DNA of 31,976 nucleotides from a virus. The position numbers and the translations under genes are program-made. The notes below the pieces were generated by a model. It saw nothing but the letters and a program-made list of their open reading frames with translations, did no database searches and was not told where the DNA came from. Each line of letters opens with the position of its first letter. Position 1 is the first letter of the stretch. The stretch covers positions 1 through 31,976 of IMG/VR virus record IMGVR_UViG_3300030118_001803; one strand, written 5' to 3'. This document shows, piece by piece, positions 15,368 through 22,794 of the stretch.

Positions 15368-15709
15368 ATGGCAAATACGTTTAAATTAAAAACTAAAGCA
15401 AACTTAACAACATCTTTAGCAACAGTATACACAGTTCCTTCTTCTACTAGCGTAGTAGTTTTGAGTATATCTCTTTCTAATACTACAGCTAATAGTGTTA
15501 CTGCTGATATACAAATTGTTTCAGACACATCTGATACAGAAACAAATGCTAATGTATATTTAGGTAAAAACTTACCTATTCCTTCAGGTGGTACTTTAGA
15601 AATTATGCAAGGAAATAAATTAGTACTTCAAACTACTGATGTAATAAAAGCTAAAGCAAGTGCAGGTTCTTCAGTTGATATATTAGTATCTATTATGGAG
15701 ATGACTTAG
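15368..15709 (+). CDS. Small fibre-associated strand protein, 113 residues
   Basis: A 113-residue protein starting MANTFKLKTKANL, again the MANT-type start used by the two genes before it. The rest is a regular run of strands (SVVVLSISLSN, NVYLGKNLPIPSGGTLEIM, KAKASAGSSVDILVSIMEM) typical of a small jelly-roll subunit. It ends in a TAGTG overlap where the next fibre gene starts with GTG. It may be a tail cap or fibre linker; no family is assigned. There is only a weak ribosome site (GGATAG), so it may depend on coupling. Confidence 0.55.
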   Translation: MANTFKLKTKANLTTSLATVYTVPSSTSVVVLSISLSNTTANSVTADIQIVSDTSDTETNANVYLGKNLPIPSGGTLEIMQGNKLVLQTTDVIKAKASAGSSVDILVSIMEMT

Positions 15710-17433
15710 TGGCATATTTTGGTAATCAACCTGCTGATGTAGCGTTAAAAGTTGGTTCAGGGGTAATTACTGCAACAGAAATACAAGACGCAAGTATAAT
15801 TACTGCTGATATAGCAAATGATGCTATAACTGCAAATAAGATAGATGAAGATGGAACGGGATTCCAAATGGGAACTCTTGGCGTAGGTGCAAGTCCTAGT
15901 TTTAAATTTGATGTACAAGATAATTCTACAACTTGGGCATCTAGAGTTTTAAATGCTAATGCAGGTGGTCAAGCTTTATTAGTTAGAACTGATGCTACTA
16001 ACGATGCGACTGCTTTAGGAGTATATGCAAACGGAGCGTATAGATTACTTGTTACTGAAACAGCATCTACTTTTTCAAATAAAGTAACTATAGCAAGTAC
16101 AGGTTTAAATGCAGCTCCAAGTTTAGCAATAGATAATTCTTCAAGTAGTTCATATATACATTCTATTGAAGCTCTTGGAGCAAATATGACTGCAGGTCAA
16201 ACCAATATTATAAATCTTGGGAAAATTGGCGATGCAAAAAATAGTGGAGTAATAGGCTACAAGTGGAATGGAGCAGGTTCTACTGATAATCTTTTAACAT
16301 TTGAACATTGGGGAACTGGTCCATTAATGGTATTAGATGGAGCAGGCAAGCTTGGTGTAGGAACTTCATCTATAAGTGCATCATGTAATGCAGAATTTAG
16401 AAATACTTCAGGATATACATTTAGACTTTCTAAAGATGTTCAAGATGCAAATAGTGGTGACAATTTTGGAAGTATTCAATTTTCTAATAACAATGATGCA
16501 ACAGGTGCTATTATACAAGGAAAAGCTGCAGGTAATTGGGCTACTAATAACTATCCAACAGATATAATATTTTATACAGCACAAACTTCAGATGTATACG
16601 AAAGATTTAGAATAAAAAATGATGGTAATTCTGTTTTTGCAGGGGGTGTTCATATTCAAGCTAATGAACCAACATTAAATTTTAAAGATTTAAATCATTC
16701 AACAAATAGTTATTCAATGATTAATTGTAATAGTTCGTCTGCTAGTATGGAAATACAAGCTGATGTAAGTAATAATTATGATAATACTGCAATTTCATTT
16801 CATTTAGATGCTGAAGAAGTATTAAAAATGCAAAGAGCAAATAGTACTAGTGATACAGAATCAACATTTGGTACAACAAGTGACAATAATAATCTTAGAA
16901 TACATGGTAATTTAAGAATGAACGCTGCTAACTCTTCAAGTTTTCAAAATGCAGCTGGAAATGAAACTGTAAGTCTTTGGAATGGTGGAGGTAGTCAGGA
17001 AACTGTTTTAATGTGTAGTGGTGGAATTGAATTAAGAGGAACGACAAACGCACAAACAGATAGTAAAGGAAGAGGACAAATAAATGCTAATGGTAGCCTA
17101 GCTTTAAATGCTAGTACAACTTGGAAAACTGTTAGAACTTTATATGGTGATTATCAATCAGGAATATTAATATTTCATGTAGAAGATACAGGTAATGGTG
17201 CTAATACTAGATGCCAAATATATGCTTACAATGCAGATTATTATGAAAGAGGAGTTAACTCTATTGACAATGTAACAGGTGGCGTTGCTCCAGGAGGTAT
17301 CGAAGTGCAGATTGTAAGAGATGATGGTTCTACTACAAGTGACGGAGGAGGGCCTTATCATGTACAAGCTAGACCTGCTAATGGTAGTTCAGCTTTAACA
17401 GTTAGACTTTTAATTTTATCAGCAGGTGACTAA
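15709..17433 (+). CDS. Tail fibre, 574 residues
   Basis: A long fibre started by GTG in a one-base overlap with the previous TAG. Residues 1-50 form the attachment part (MAYFGNQPADVALKVGSG, with repeated DIANDAITANKI). The middle is a strand-rich shaft with repeated Ser/Asn/Thr-rich units. The C-terminal about 120 residues form a globular head (LIFHVEDTGNGANTRCQIYA, ending LTVRLLILSAGD). That head resembles in outline the C-terminus of the 546-residue fibre at 19733. It lacks the S74 chaperone domain of the next fibre. It probably makes a trimer and binds a host receptor. Confidence 0.8.
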   Translation: MAYFGNQPADVALKVGSGVITATEIQDASIITADIANDAITANKIDEDGTGFQMGTLGVGASPSFKFDVQDNSTTWASRVLNANAGGQALLVRTDATNDATALGVYANGAYRLLVTETASTFSNKVTIASTGLNAAPSLAIDNSSSSSYIHSIEALGANMTAGQTNIINLGKIGDAKNSGVIGYKWNGAGSTDNLLTFEHWGTGPLMVLDGAGKLGVGTSSISASCNAEFRNTSGYTFRLSKDVQDANSGDNFGSIQFSNNNDATGAIIQGKAAGNWATNNYPTDIIFYTAQTSDVYERFRIKNDGNSVFAGGVHIQANEPTLNFKDLNHSTNSYSMINCNSSSASMEIQADVSNNYDNTAISFHLDAEEVLKMQRANSTSDTESTFGTTSDNNNLRIHGNLRMNAANSSSFQNAAGNETVSLWNGGGSQETVLMCSGGIELRGTTNAQTDSKGRGQINANGSLALNASTTWKTVRTLYGDYQSGILIFHVEDTGNGANTRCQIYAYNADYYERGVNSIDNVTGGVAPGGIEVQIVRDDGSTTSDGGGPYHVQARPANGSSALTVRLLILSAGD

Positions 17434-19733
17434 TGCCATATATAGGACATAATCCAACAAATGCAGGTAGTTTTATTTTTCTTGATGATGTTGCGTCAGG
17501 ATTTAATAACTCTGAAACTGATTTTACATTACAAGTTGGTGGAGTATCAGTAACTCCTAATACACAAAATTTATTAATAGCACTAGATGGTGTTATTCAA
17601 CAAGCTCCTGATGCGTACACAGTTTCAGGTTCTACTATATCTTTTACTGCAGCTGTACCAAGTGGTACTGATTTTTATGGTATTCTTATGGGTCAATCTG
17701 CTAGTATTGGTTTAGGTACAATAGGTGCAGATGAATTAAAAATATCAGGCAATGGTACAAATAATCAACTTATTAAAACTGATGGCGATGGTACATTTAG
17801 TTATATAAATCAAAACTCAGTTACTGCTTCTACTGCAGCTACATTAGCTACAGCAAGAACTATAAATGGAGTTTCTTTTGATGGTAGTGGTAATATAACA
17901 GTTACTGCTGATGCAAATACTTTATCTAATACAACTTTAAAAAGTACAGTAGTTAGCAGTTCACTTACATCAGTAGGAACTCTTAGCTCATTAACTACTT
18001 CAGGAAATGTTGGAATAGGTATGTCGCCTGATATGCCTTTAAATGTAAAAGTTGCAACAAATGAAGTTTTAAGAGTAAGAAGTGATAGTGGAGTTCAATT
18101 AACTGCTAGAAATGAAGCTAATTCTTCTGATGTTGCGATGTTATTAAGAGCAAGCTCTTTTACTTTTCAACAAGGCAATGTTACTATCTCAAATGACCTT
18201 GGAATAGGCGCAGCTCCTAGACAATATTATTCACTTGATGTATATCAATCAGATAACTCTGCTATATTTGGGTTGCGAAGCAATGCTAATGCTTGTACAA
18301 TATATACTCAAACAGGTAATGATGTAACTGGTCAAATGGAATTTTCTACATCACAAGGATGGATAACAACTAGAACAGCTAGTCCTTTAAAATTAGGTAT
18401 AAATAACGTCCCAAAAGTAACTATTGGAGCTGATGGTCATACTACTTTTGCAGGCAGAATTACACTATCAAATGATGGAAGCGATAATGGATTATTTATG
18501 GGTGGAGGGTGGCAAATATTTGACAATGCTAGTGAAGCTCATGGGACTACAGGAGATTTAATATTTTATCATGGTGCCTCAAGAATACGTATGGCTGACG
18601 ATGGTGGTTTTAAAATTAAACAAGGTACAGCAGGTTCAATAGCTAAAGGTTTTAGTATTGAAAATGCTGGAGATACAAATTTAGCAGCAGCAATATTTGA
18701 AGAAAATACTAACCCTACAACTGGAGAGTTAAGACTTTATTCAGGTGGTTCTGAAAAAGTTTATTTAAGAGCAAGTAGTAATAGCAGTCATGCATTTTGG
18801 TTTAAAGGTGGGCAAATGCAAGATATAACTGCTAACAATACAGGTATACAATATAGGGCTAATTGGGATACAGGGTTTTTAAATAGAATAGATAATAACT
18901 TTGATGGAGCAAGTGCTGCTTCATCTTATATGAGATTTAAAGTTGCTAGTGGCGCAGGTAGTCAAAATACAGCATTAACTTTAAAAGGCGATGGAACTAT
19001 AGCAGTTTCTGCAGATACATCAGCATATGCTGCAGTAATTCAAAATAATCAAGGAGATGGTGCAGTATTAGATTTATATGCATCAACATCAGATGACCAT
19101 GCTTTTGACCCAATATTTAAAGTTAGAACTGATGCACAAGATTTATTTATGATTGATAATAAAGGAAATTGGTATTCAGGAGATAACTTTACATCTAATC
19201 CATGGGATTCATCAAGTGGAGAAGGAGGTCTTTATTTTCAAACAGGTTATAATAATAGTGGTCAAACTTTTGCTATTGCAAATAACCAAGATAGAGGTTA
19301 TGCAGTTATATATTGTAATGCAATTAATGCAGATGCATCAGATGGACGACATATTCAATGGATGAATGATGGGACACCTGCAGGTCATATACATTTTGCT
19401 TCTTCAAATAGCGTTGCCTACAATACAACACAATCAGATAAAACTTTAAAAAAGAATTTTGCTGATTGGACAGAAAATATATTAGATAGCTTTGATAAAA
19501 TAAATCCACAATTATTTCATTTTAAAATTCAAAAAGATAGTGAGGAAAAAGTTAAAGGTTTTATTGCTCAAGAAATGGTTGACAAATTTCCTGAAGCATA
19601 TCCAATGGGAGCATATGGAGAAGGAGATGATAAAGAAACAAAATATCATTTTAATCCATCAGGTATGGTTGTTTATTTAATGAAAGCAGTAAAAGAGCTT
19701 TCTGATAAAATTAAAGTTTTAGAGGCTAAATAA
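17433..19733 (+). CDS. Tail fibre with S74 self-cleaving chaperone
   Basis: A 766-residue fibre beginning MPYIGHNPTNAGSFIFLDDV, overlapping the previous gene by one base (TAATG). Residues 1-90 have a strand-rich attachment domain with LLIALDGVIQQAPDAY. A long Ser/Thr/Asn-rich shaft follows with a SSLTSVGTL segment shared with the next fibre. The C-terminal 99 residues form a peptidase S74 intramolecular chaperone: SDKTLKKN at 668-675 contains the Ser668 and Lys673 pair of this family, followed by the conserved HF.IQ, VKGFIAQE and VVYLMKAVKEL helix pattern. The chaperone helps the trimer fold and then cuts itself off before Ser668. The residues needed for self-cleavage are present. Confidence 0.92.
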   Translation: MPYIGHNPTNAGSFIFLDDVASGFNNSETDFTLQVGGVSVTPNTQNLLIALDGVIQQAPDAYTVSGSTISFTAAVPSGTDFYGILMGQSASIGLGTIGADELKISGNGTNNQLIKTDGDGTFSYINQNSVTASTAATLATARTINGVSFDGSGNITVTADANTLSNTTLKSTVVSSSLTSVGTLSSLTTSGNVGIGMSPDMPLNVKVATNEVLRVRSDSGVQLTARNEANSSDVAMLLRASSFTFQQGNVTISNDLGIGAAPRQYYSLDVYQSDNSAIFGLRSNANACTIYTQTGNDVTGQMEFSTSQGWITTRTASPLKLGINNVPKVTIGADGHTTFAGRITLSNDGSDNGLFMGGGWQIFDNASEAHGTTGDLIFYHGASRIRMADDGGFKIKQGTAGSIAKGFSIENAGDTNLAAAIFEENTNPTTGELRLYSGGSEKVYLRASSNSSHAFWFKGGQMQDITANNTGIQYRANWDTGFLNRIDNNFDGASAASSYMRFKVASGAGSQNTALTLKGDGTIAVSADTSAYAAVIQNNQGDGAVLDLYASTSDDHAFDPIFKVRTDAQDLFMIDNKGNWYSGDNFTSNPWDSSSGEGGLYFQTGYNNSGQTFAIANNQDRGYAVIYCNAINADASDGRHIQWMNDGTPAGHIHFASSNSVAYNTTQSDKTLKKNFADWTENILDSFDKINPQLFHFKIQKDSEEKVKGFIAQEMVDKFPEAYPMGAYGEGDDKETKYHFNPSGMVVYLMKAVKELSDKIKVLEAK

Positions 19734-21373
19734 TGGCGTTAACTAAAATAAAATTAGATTCATTTGTATCAGGTAATTTACCTGATGCTAATATACCTAA
19801 TGATATTACTATTGATACTGCTTCAGCAGTTCCTGCTAGTGGTTTAACGGGAAATACTTTAGCAAGTGGAGTAACTGCAAGTTCGCTTACTTCAGTTGGT
19901 ACTCTTGCAGGGTTAGCTATATCAGACAATACTACAATTTCAGGAGATAACAAGTCTTTAGACGTTAGAAGTGCAGATTATTCTAATGTTTATATAGGTT
20001 CAGCAGGCTCTAGTGGAGCAGGTTTAGATAGAGGATTAATTGTTTTAAGAGAAAATGGCAGTAATAAAACTTTATTATATGGAGATGGTTCTGCTGAATT
20101 TGCAGGAAATATACAAACTACTGCTATAGGTATTGGTAAATCAGCACAAAGTGGTTATGAATTTGATATGGAAGCTGCTAGTGGTAATGCTAATATGAGA
20201 TTAAAAGCTACAGGCACAAATCAAGGTATTAGAGTAGTATATGACCATCATTCAGGAGATACAGCAAAAATTGATTTTCACAATAGTGGTAACTCTAGCA
20301 CACAAATTGTATCAAACGAGATAACCAATGGTTTAATATTTAAAGTAGGTGGCACAGGTAGTTCTAGTAAAATAGATGCTTTAAAAATAGACAGTTCAGG
20401 GTACACGCACATAACAGAAAGGCTTGTACACTCTGGAGATACAGATACATTTATAAGATTTACAGATGATGCTATAAATTTTTCTGCTGGGAATACGACT
20501 CCTTTAGTTCTTGCACCAACATCTGGAACAGGAATGACAGTTGGTGGAAATGCTACTTTTTATGGAAATCAATTATTTTATCCTAGTGCAGGATGGAATA
20601 CAGCTAATATAGCTTTTGGTAGTGCTAATTCAGGATTTAGTTCTAATAATACAGGTGCTAGAATAACAGTTCCTTTACATGCTACAGGTGGTGCAGCACA
20701 TGGTTCATTTAAATTTTATACTAACTCAGGAGATAGTGAAAAATATTCTTTACTTTTATCTGAAGCAGGGCACGTTGAATGTCAACAAAAACTTTATGTA
20801 GTTGCTAATTATTCAGGTCAATTTGGTACAGAATTGTATAATCAAACTGCTACAGGGCATGGATTAAAAGTTAGAGGTGGTAATTCATCATCACAATATG
20901 CTCTTTATGTAACTAATTATGACCAAACTGTTGCTTTACTTTCTGTAATGGGCGATGGGTCAGCTACTTTAAAAAGTAATTTTACTGCTCAAGGTGGCGT
21001 TGTAGATGGTGACTCAGGGTTAAAAACTCAACAAGCAGAATTTAAAAGATTGTCTAGTCAAAGTTTTAGTAATGGAAACTTGCATGATTTAACGCAAGTA
21101 CACCAAAGACCATTTATAGTTAAAGTAGAAGACTCAGCAGGAGGTTTATCTACAATGGGATTTCCTATCGGAGGTTCAGGTATTGCTTACAATTGGTCTA
21201 TGTTTGATTCTGATAGTAACACATGGTTTAGCAATCAAGCAACTATAACATCAACAGGAACAAGTGGTAATACATATCATTTTACTTTTAACACAGGTAG
21301 TGGAGTAATGAGAATACAAAGAACAAGCGGTAGTTTAAGTTTTACTGTTAGAGTTTATCAAATAGCTGAATAA
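19733..21373 (+). CDS. Tail fibre, 546 residues
   Basis: A 546-residue fibre overlapping the S74 fibre by one base (TAATG). The N-terminus (MALTKIKLDSFVSGNLPD) is a common short attachment module of marine phage fibres. The shaft is Ser/Asn/Gly-rich with ASSLTSVGTLAGL in the first 70 residues, also present upstream. The C-terminal about 120 residues form a strand-rich head (FIVKVEDSAGGLSTMGF... to FTVRVYQIAE) with a similar VED...G and FTVR ending to the 574-residue fibre. No S74 domain is seen. It is probably a second receptor-binding or accessory fibre. Confidence 0.78.
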   Translation: MALTKIKLDSFVSGNLPDANIPNDITIDTASAVPASGLTGNTLASGVTASSLTSVGTLAGLAISDNTTISGDNKSLDVRSADYSNVYIGSAGSSGAGLDRGLIVLRENGSNKTLLYGDGSAEFAGNIQTTAIGIGKSAQSGYEFDMEAASGNANMRLKATGTNQGIRVVYDHHSGDTAKIDFHNSGNSSTQIVSNEITNGLIFKVGGTGSSSKIDALKIDSSGYTHITERLVHSGDTDTFIRFTDDAINFSAGNTTPLVLAPTSGTGMTVGGNATFYGNQLFYPSAGWNTANIAFGSANSGFSSNNTGARITVPLHATGGAAHGSFKFYTNSGDSEKYSLLLSEAGHVECQQKLYVVANYSGQFGTELYNQTATGHGLKVRGGNSSSQYALYVTNYDQTVALLSVMGDGSATLKSNFTAQGGVVDGDSGLKTQQAEFKRLSSQSFSNGNLHDLTQVHQRPFIVKVEDSAGGLSTMGFPIGGSGIAYNWSMFDSDSNTWFSNQATITSTGTSGNTYHFTFNTGSGVMRIQRTSGSLSFTVRVYQIAE

Positions 21374-21381
21374 GGATTTAT

Positions 21382-21711
21382 ATGTCAGTATCATATGAAG
21401 AAGATTTAAAAGATATACAAGTAGTTAAAAAAGGCAATTTAGAAGATGTAATTGTAAGTGTTAAATGGGTATTAACTGCTACACATAGCGATGGTAGAGT
21501 TCAAATTAGCGACCAAGTTGTTTTTTTAGACGAGCCTGACGAAAAAACATTTTCAGAGTATTCATCTTTAGCTAAAGAAGAAGTTAGAGAATGGATTAAA
21601 AAATATATTACTGATGATATGATTAAAAATAGAAAAGAAGGCGTAGAAGCAATTTTTGAAGAAAATTTAATATTTGAACAACCAAAATCTAAGGAAGCAC
21701 CATGGAATTAA
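21382..21711 (+). CDS. Fibre-adjacent protein, 109 residues (unknown)
   Basis: A 109-residue protein between the fibres and the lysis genes, starting MSVSYEEDLKDIQVVKKG with an AAGGATTT-type weak site. Residues 20-50 are strand (VIVSVKWVLTATHSDGRVQI) and residues 60-80 are helical with YSSLAKEEVREWIKKYI. The layout (V-x-x-V-x-W strands, then an F..Y..L....V..W helix) is like small proteins found next to fibre genes in marine phages (similar in outline to the DUF7936 type), but I am not sure of the family. Its last codons overlap the start of a Cys-rich mini-gene, which takes its ribosome site from this gene's 3' end. Confidence 0.6.
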   Translation: MSVSYEEDLKDIQVVKKGNLEDVIVSVKWVLTATHSDGRVQISDQVVFLDEPDEKTFSEYSSLAKEEVREWIKKYITDDMIKNRKEGVEAIFEENLIFEQPKSKEAPWN

Positions 21712-21752
21712 AATGTGATTGCGACTGTTGTATGTGTGAATGTTGTGGATAA
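21702..21752 (+). CDS. Cys-rich peptide, 16 residues (MELKCDCDCCMCECCG)
   Basis: A 17-codon frame from ATG (21702) to TAA (21750-21752) encodes a peptide with seven Cys in sixteen residues arranged as C-x-C-x-CC-x-C-x-CC. An AAGGA ribosome site (21691-21695) lies six bases before the ATG. The Cys pattern is like a metallothionein or zinc/copper-binding peptide, with Asp/Glu and Lys between the Cys residues; no family is known to me. The ORF overlaps the last 10 bases of the preceding gene and ends on the start region of the next membrane protein (TAA lies within GTGGATAA). It is too short for standard gene calls and is nested in the longer membrane-protein frame, so it would normally be missed. 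Confidence 0.62.
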   Translation: MELKCDCDCCMCECCG

Positions 21753-22026
21753 AAAATATTACTTTAAACCTAATAAGTATTTTTATCGTGCTTGGGCTTA
21801 TATGCTGTTTGCTTGTATATTCCTGTGGGCTTGTGACAATTTTTATATTGGAAAAAGTTCTGAAGAAATAGAAAAAGATTTATATGAAAGTATGTGGGAA
21901 GTTGATAGTATCTTAAAAAGAATACAATATCAGCTTGATACAATTAATATAAACAATGAAAATATTATCATTCTAAAAGAAATAGAATGGAATAATAAAA
22001 ACGAAGAAAACATAAAAAATAACTGA
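21745..22026 (+). CDS. One-helix membrane protein or lipoprotein, 93 residues
   Basis: The frame is open from GTG at 21715, but a GTG at 21745 gives MDKKYYFKPNKY and overlaps the stop of the Cys-rich peptide, fitting translational coupling; the longer start would only add the Cys-peptide sequence in another frame. Residues 16-30 are hydrophobic (AWAYMLFACIFLWAC) with a lipobox-like LWAC followed by Asp, so either a membrane anchor or a lipoprotein signal is possible. Residues 37-80 are a charged helix (EEIEKDLYESMWEVD...LKEIEW). This shape is like small lysis accessory (spanin-type) proteins. It is placed among lysis genes. No spanin sequence motif is shown, so the role is inferred. Confidence 0.55.
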   Translation: MDKKYYFKPNKYFYRAWAYMLFACIFLWACDNFYIGKSSEEIEKDLYESMWEVDSILKRIQYQLDTININNENIIILKEIEWNNKNEENIKNN

Positions 22027-22039
22027 GAAGGAGTTAGAT

Positions 22040-22231
22040 ATGTCTGAGAAGAAAGGCGTAAAAGTAAGTGAAATTGATGCTAAAATAAAACAGCATGAAG
22101 AAAACTTAAAAAAAGTAACTGATGAATTACAACAAATAACACAAATGCAGCAAGAAAGAACTACACAAAAAATAGCTCTTGAAGGTGCAATAGCAGGATT
22201 AAAAGAACTTGCAAGTGAACCTGCCAAGTAG
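22040..22231 (+). CDS. Small coiled-coil protein, 63 residues
   Basis: A 63-residue, soluble, almost all-helical protein (MSEKKGVKVSEIDAKIKQHEE...) with an AAGGAG ribosome site. Hydrophobic positions about every three to four residues (I12, I16, L23, V26, L30, I33) form a coiled coil through residue 55, followed by a short GAIAGLKEL segment. It has no membrane segment. Between the one-helix membrane protein and the holin candidate, it could be a soluble lysis regulator or spanin partner. That is inference from position; I know no family. Confidence 0.6.
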   Translation: MSEKKGVKVSEIDAKIKQHEENLKKVTDELQQITQMQQERTTQKIALEGAIAGLKELASEPAK

Positions 22232-22232
22232 C

Positions 22233-22251
22233 TATAAGTACTATACTTATA
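22233..22251 (+). promoter_or_regulatory. AT-rich hairpin with an overlapping TATAAT
   Basis: TATAAGT (22233-22239) and ACTTATA (22245-22251) form a 7-bp stem with a five-base loop right after the stop of the coiled-coil gene. TATAAT at 22248-22253 overlaps its right arm and could be a -10 box for a lysis-gene promoter, but no -35 box is seen at normal spacing. It may instead be an RNA structure in the 72-base leader of the TTG-started gene. Confidence 0.28.
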
Positions 22252-22303
22252 ATGTAGGAACTGCTTTTAATGTTGTTGTAAAACTAATAAAGGAAAAATA
22301 ACA

Positions 22304-22447
22304 TTGGATAGTTTAAAAACTGTAGGTAATGGAGTTTTAGGAGTAGGCGTTTGGTGGGTAAATTTACCTATGGTGCTTCAAACTTTAGTTTCCGCAGCAA
22401 CATTAATATATATAATAATAAAGATAAAAAATGAATTATCTAATTAG
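22304..22447 (+). CDS. Holin candidate, 47 residues, TTG start
   Basis: A 47-residue membrane protein from a TTG start with AGGA nine bases upstream (22291-22294), so it is missed by ATG-only searches. It begins MDSLKTVGNGVLGVGVWWVN and has a hydrophobic stretch across residues 9-40 (through LQTLVSAATLIYIIIKI) with a short Lys/Glu/Asn tail. The Gly-rich start, WW pair and Lys-flanked helix are typical of small phage holins that make pores in the inner membrane. It lies in the lysis cassette upstream of the endolysin. The stop lies inside a 27-residue overlapping ORF. I place confidence in a membrane protein and less in holin function. Confidence 0.65.
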   Translation: MDSLKTVGNGVLGVGVWWVNLPMVLQTLVSAATLIYIIIKIKNELSN

Positions 22448-22514
22448 TCATACTACGCTCTTTGCTTACCTCTTCACAAATCGCCTCCTCCTCGAATACA
22501 GTCAGGGAGCGTAG
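22431..22514 (+). CDS. Possible leader ORF, 27 residues, rare-codon rich
   Basis: A 27-codon frame from ATG 22431 to TAG 22512-22514 overlaps the end of the holin candidate and ends three bases before the next ATG. It begins MNYLISHTTLF and contains five CTC codons and one CGC, including CGC-CTC-CTC-CTC in a row (22482-22493), in a genome that mainly uses TTA and AGA. There is no clear ribosome site. Its end falls in the right arm of a 13-bp hairpin. It may be a leader that opens the hairpin for the next gene, or only chance. I list it as weak. Confidence 0.3.
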   Translation: MNYLISHTTLFAYLFTNRLLLEYSQGA

Positions 22515-22515
22515 T
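22452..22515 (+). promoter_or_regulatory. 13-bp hairpin masking the ribosome site of the next gene
   Basis: ACTACGCTCTTTG (22452-22464) can pair with CAGGGAGCGTAGT (22503-22515) in a 13-bp stem with two G-U pairs. The right arm contains the AGGGAG ribosome site (22504-22509) of the gene starting at 22517, so in the closed form translation should be blocked. The 38-base loop contains CCTCCTCCTC (22484-22493), which can also pair with the ribosome site. This is consistent with translational control of a lysis-type membrane protein. The pairing is seen in the sequence; the control is inference. Confidence 0.6.
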
Positions 22516-22516
22516 T

Positions 22517-22777
22517 ATGGCTGATTTTAATTTAGCAGAATGGGGAATAGTAGGTGTTGTAGTTTTTCTATTTGCAGGTCAAATAATGTTTCTACAAAAA
22601 ACATTAATGAGCAAATTAGGAGAAATAGAAAATATTTGTATAAAGCTTATAGATAGGTGGAATAGGTCTGATGAAGGAAGAGATAGAAGACACGAAGATA
22701 TTATTAAAGAAATAAATGATATTAGTGATGACCTTAACTATCTAAAAGGTAGAATAAATGGTGGTAAAAACAATTAA
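22517..22777 (+). CDS. One-helix membrane protein, 86 residues (holin/antiholin type)
   Basis: An 86-residue protein beginning MADFNLAEWGIVGVVVFLFA. Residues 9-27 are a membrane segment, followed by a charged, helical C-terminal part (SEEGRD-type repeat of Arg/Asp/Glu, with EDIIKEINDISDDLNYLKGR) that is probably a cytoplasmic coiled coil. The layout is that of small phage membrane proteins which act with a holin, such as XhlA-type proteins. Its ribosome site AGGGAG lies in a strong hairpin (22452-22515), so it may be made late or only when the upstream region is translated. No family is certain. Confidence 0.6.
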   Translation: MADFNLAEWGIVGVVVFLFAGQIMFLQKTLMSKLGEIENICIKLIDRWNRSDEGRDRRHEDIIKEINDISDDLNYLKGRINGGKNN

Positions 22778-22794
22778 TAAAATAGGAGTATGAT

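Noticed and set aside
14212-21373. CRISPR-like or tandem DNA repeats in the fibre genes
   Set aside because: The repetition is protein low complexity with diverged codons, not regular repeat-spacer units.
21715-22026. GTG at 21715 as the start of the membrane protein
   Set aside because: It would only add the off-frame reading of the Cys-rich mini-gene; the GTG at 21745 gives a normal Lys-rich N-terminus and a coupled overlap. The start is still not certain.
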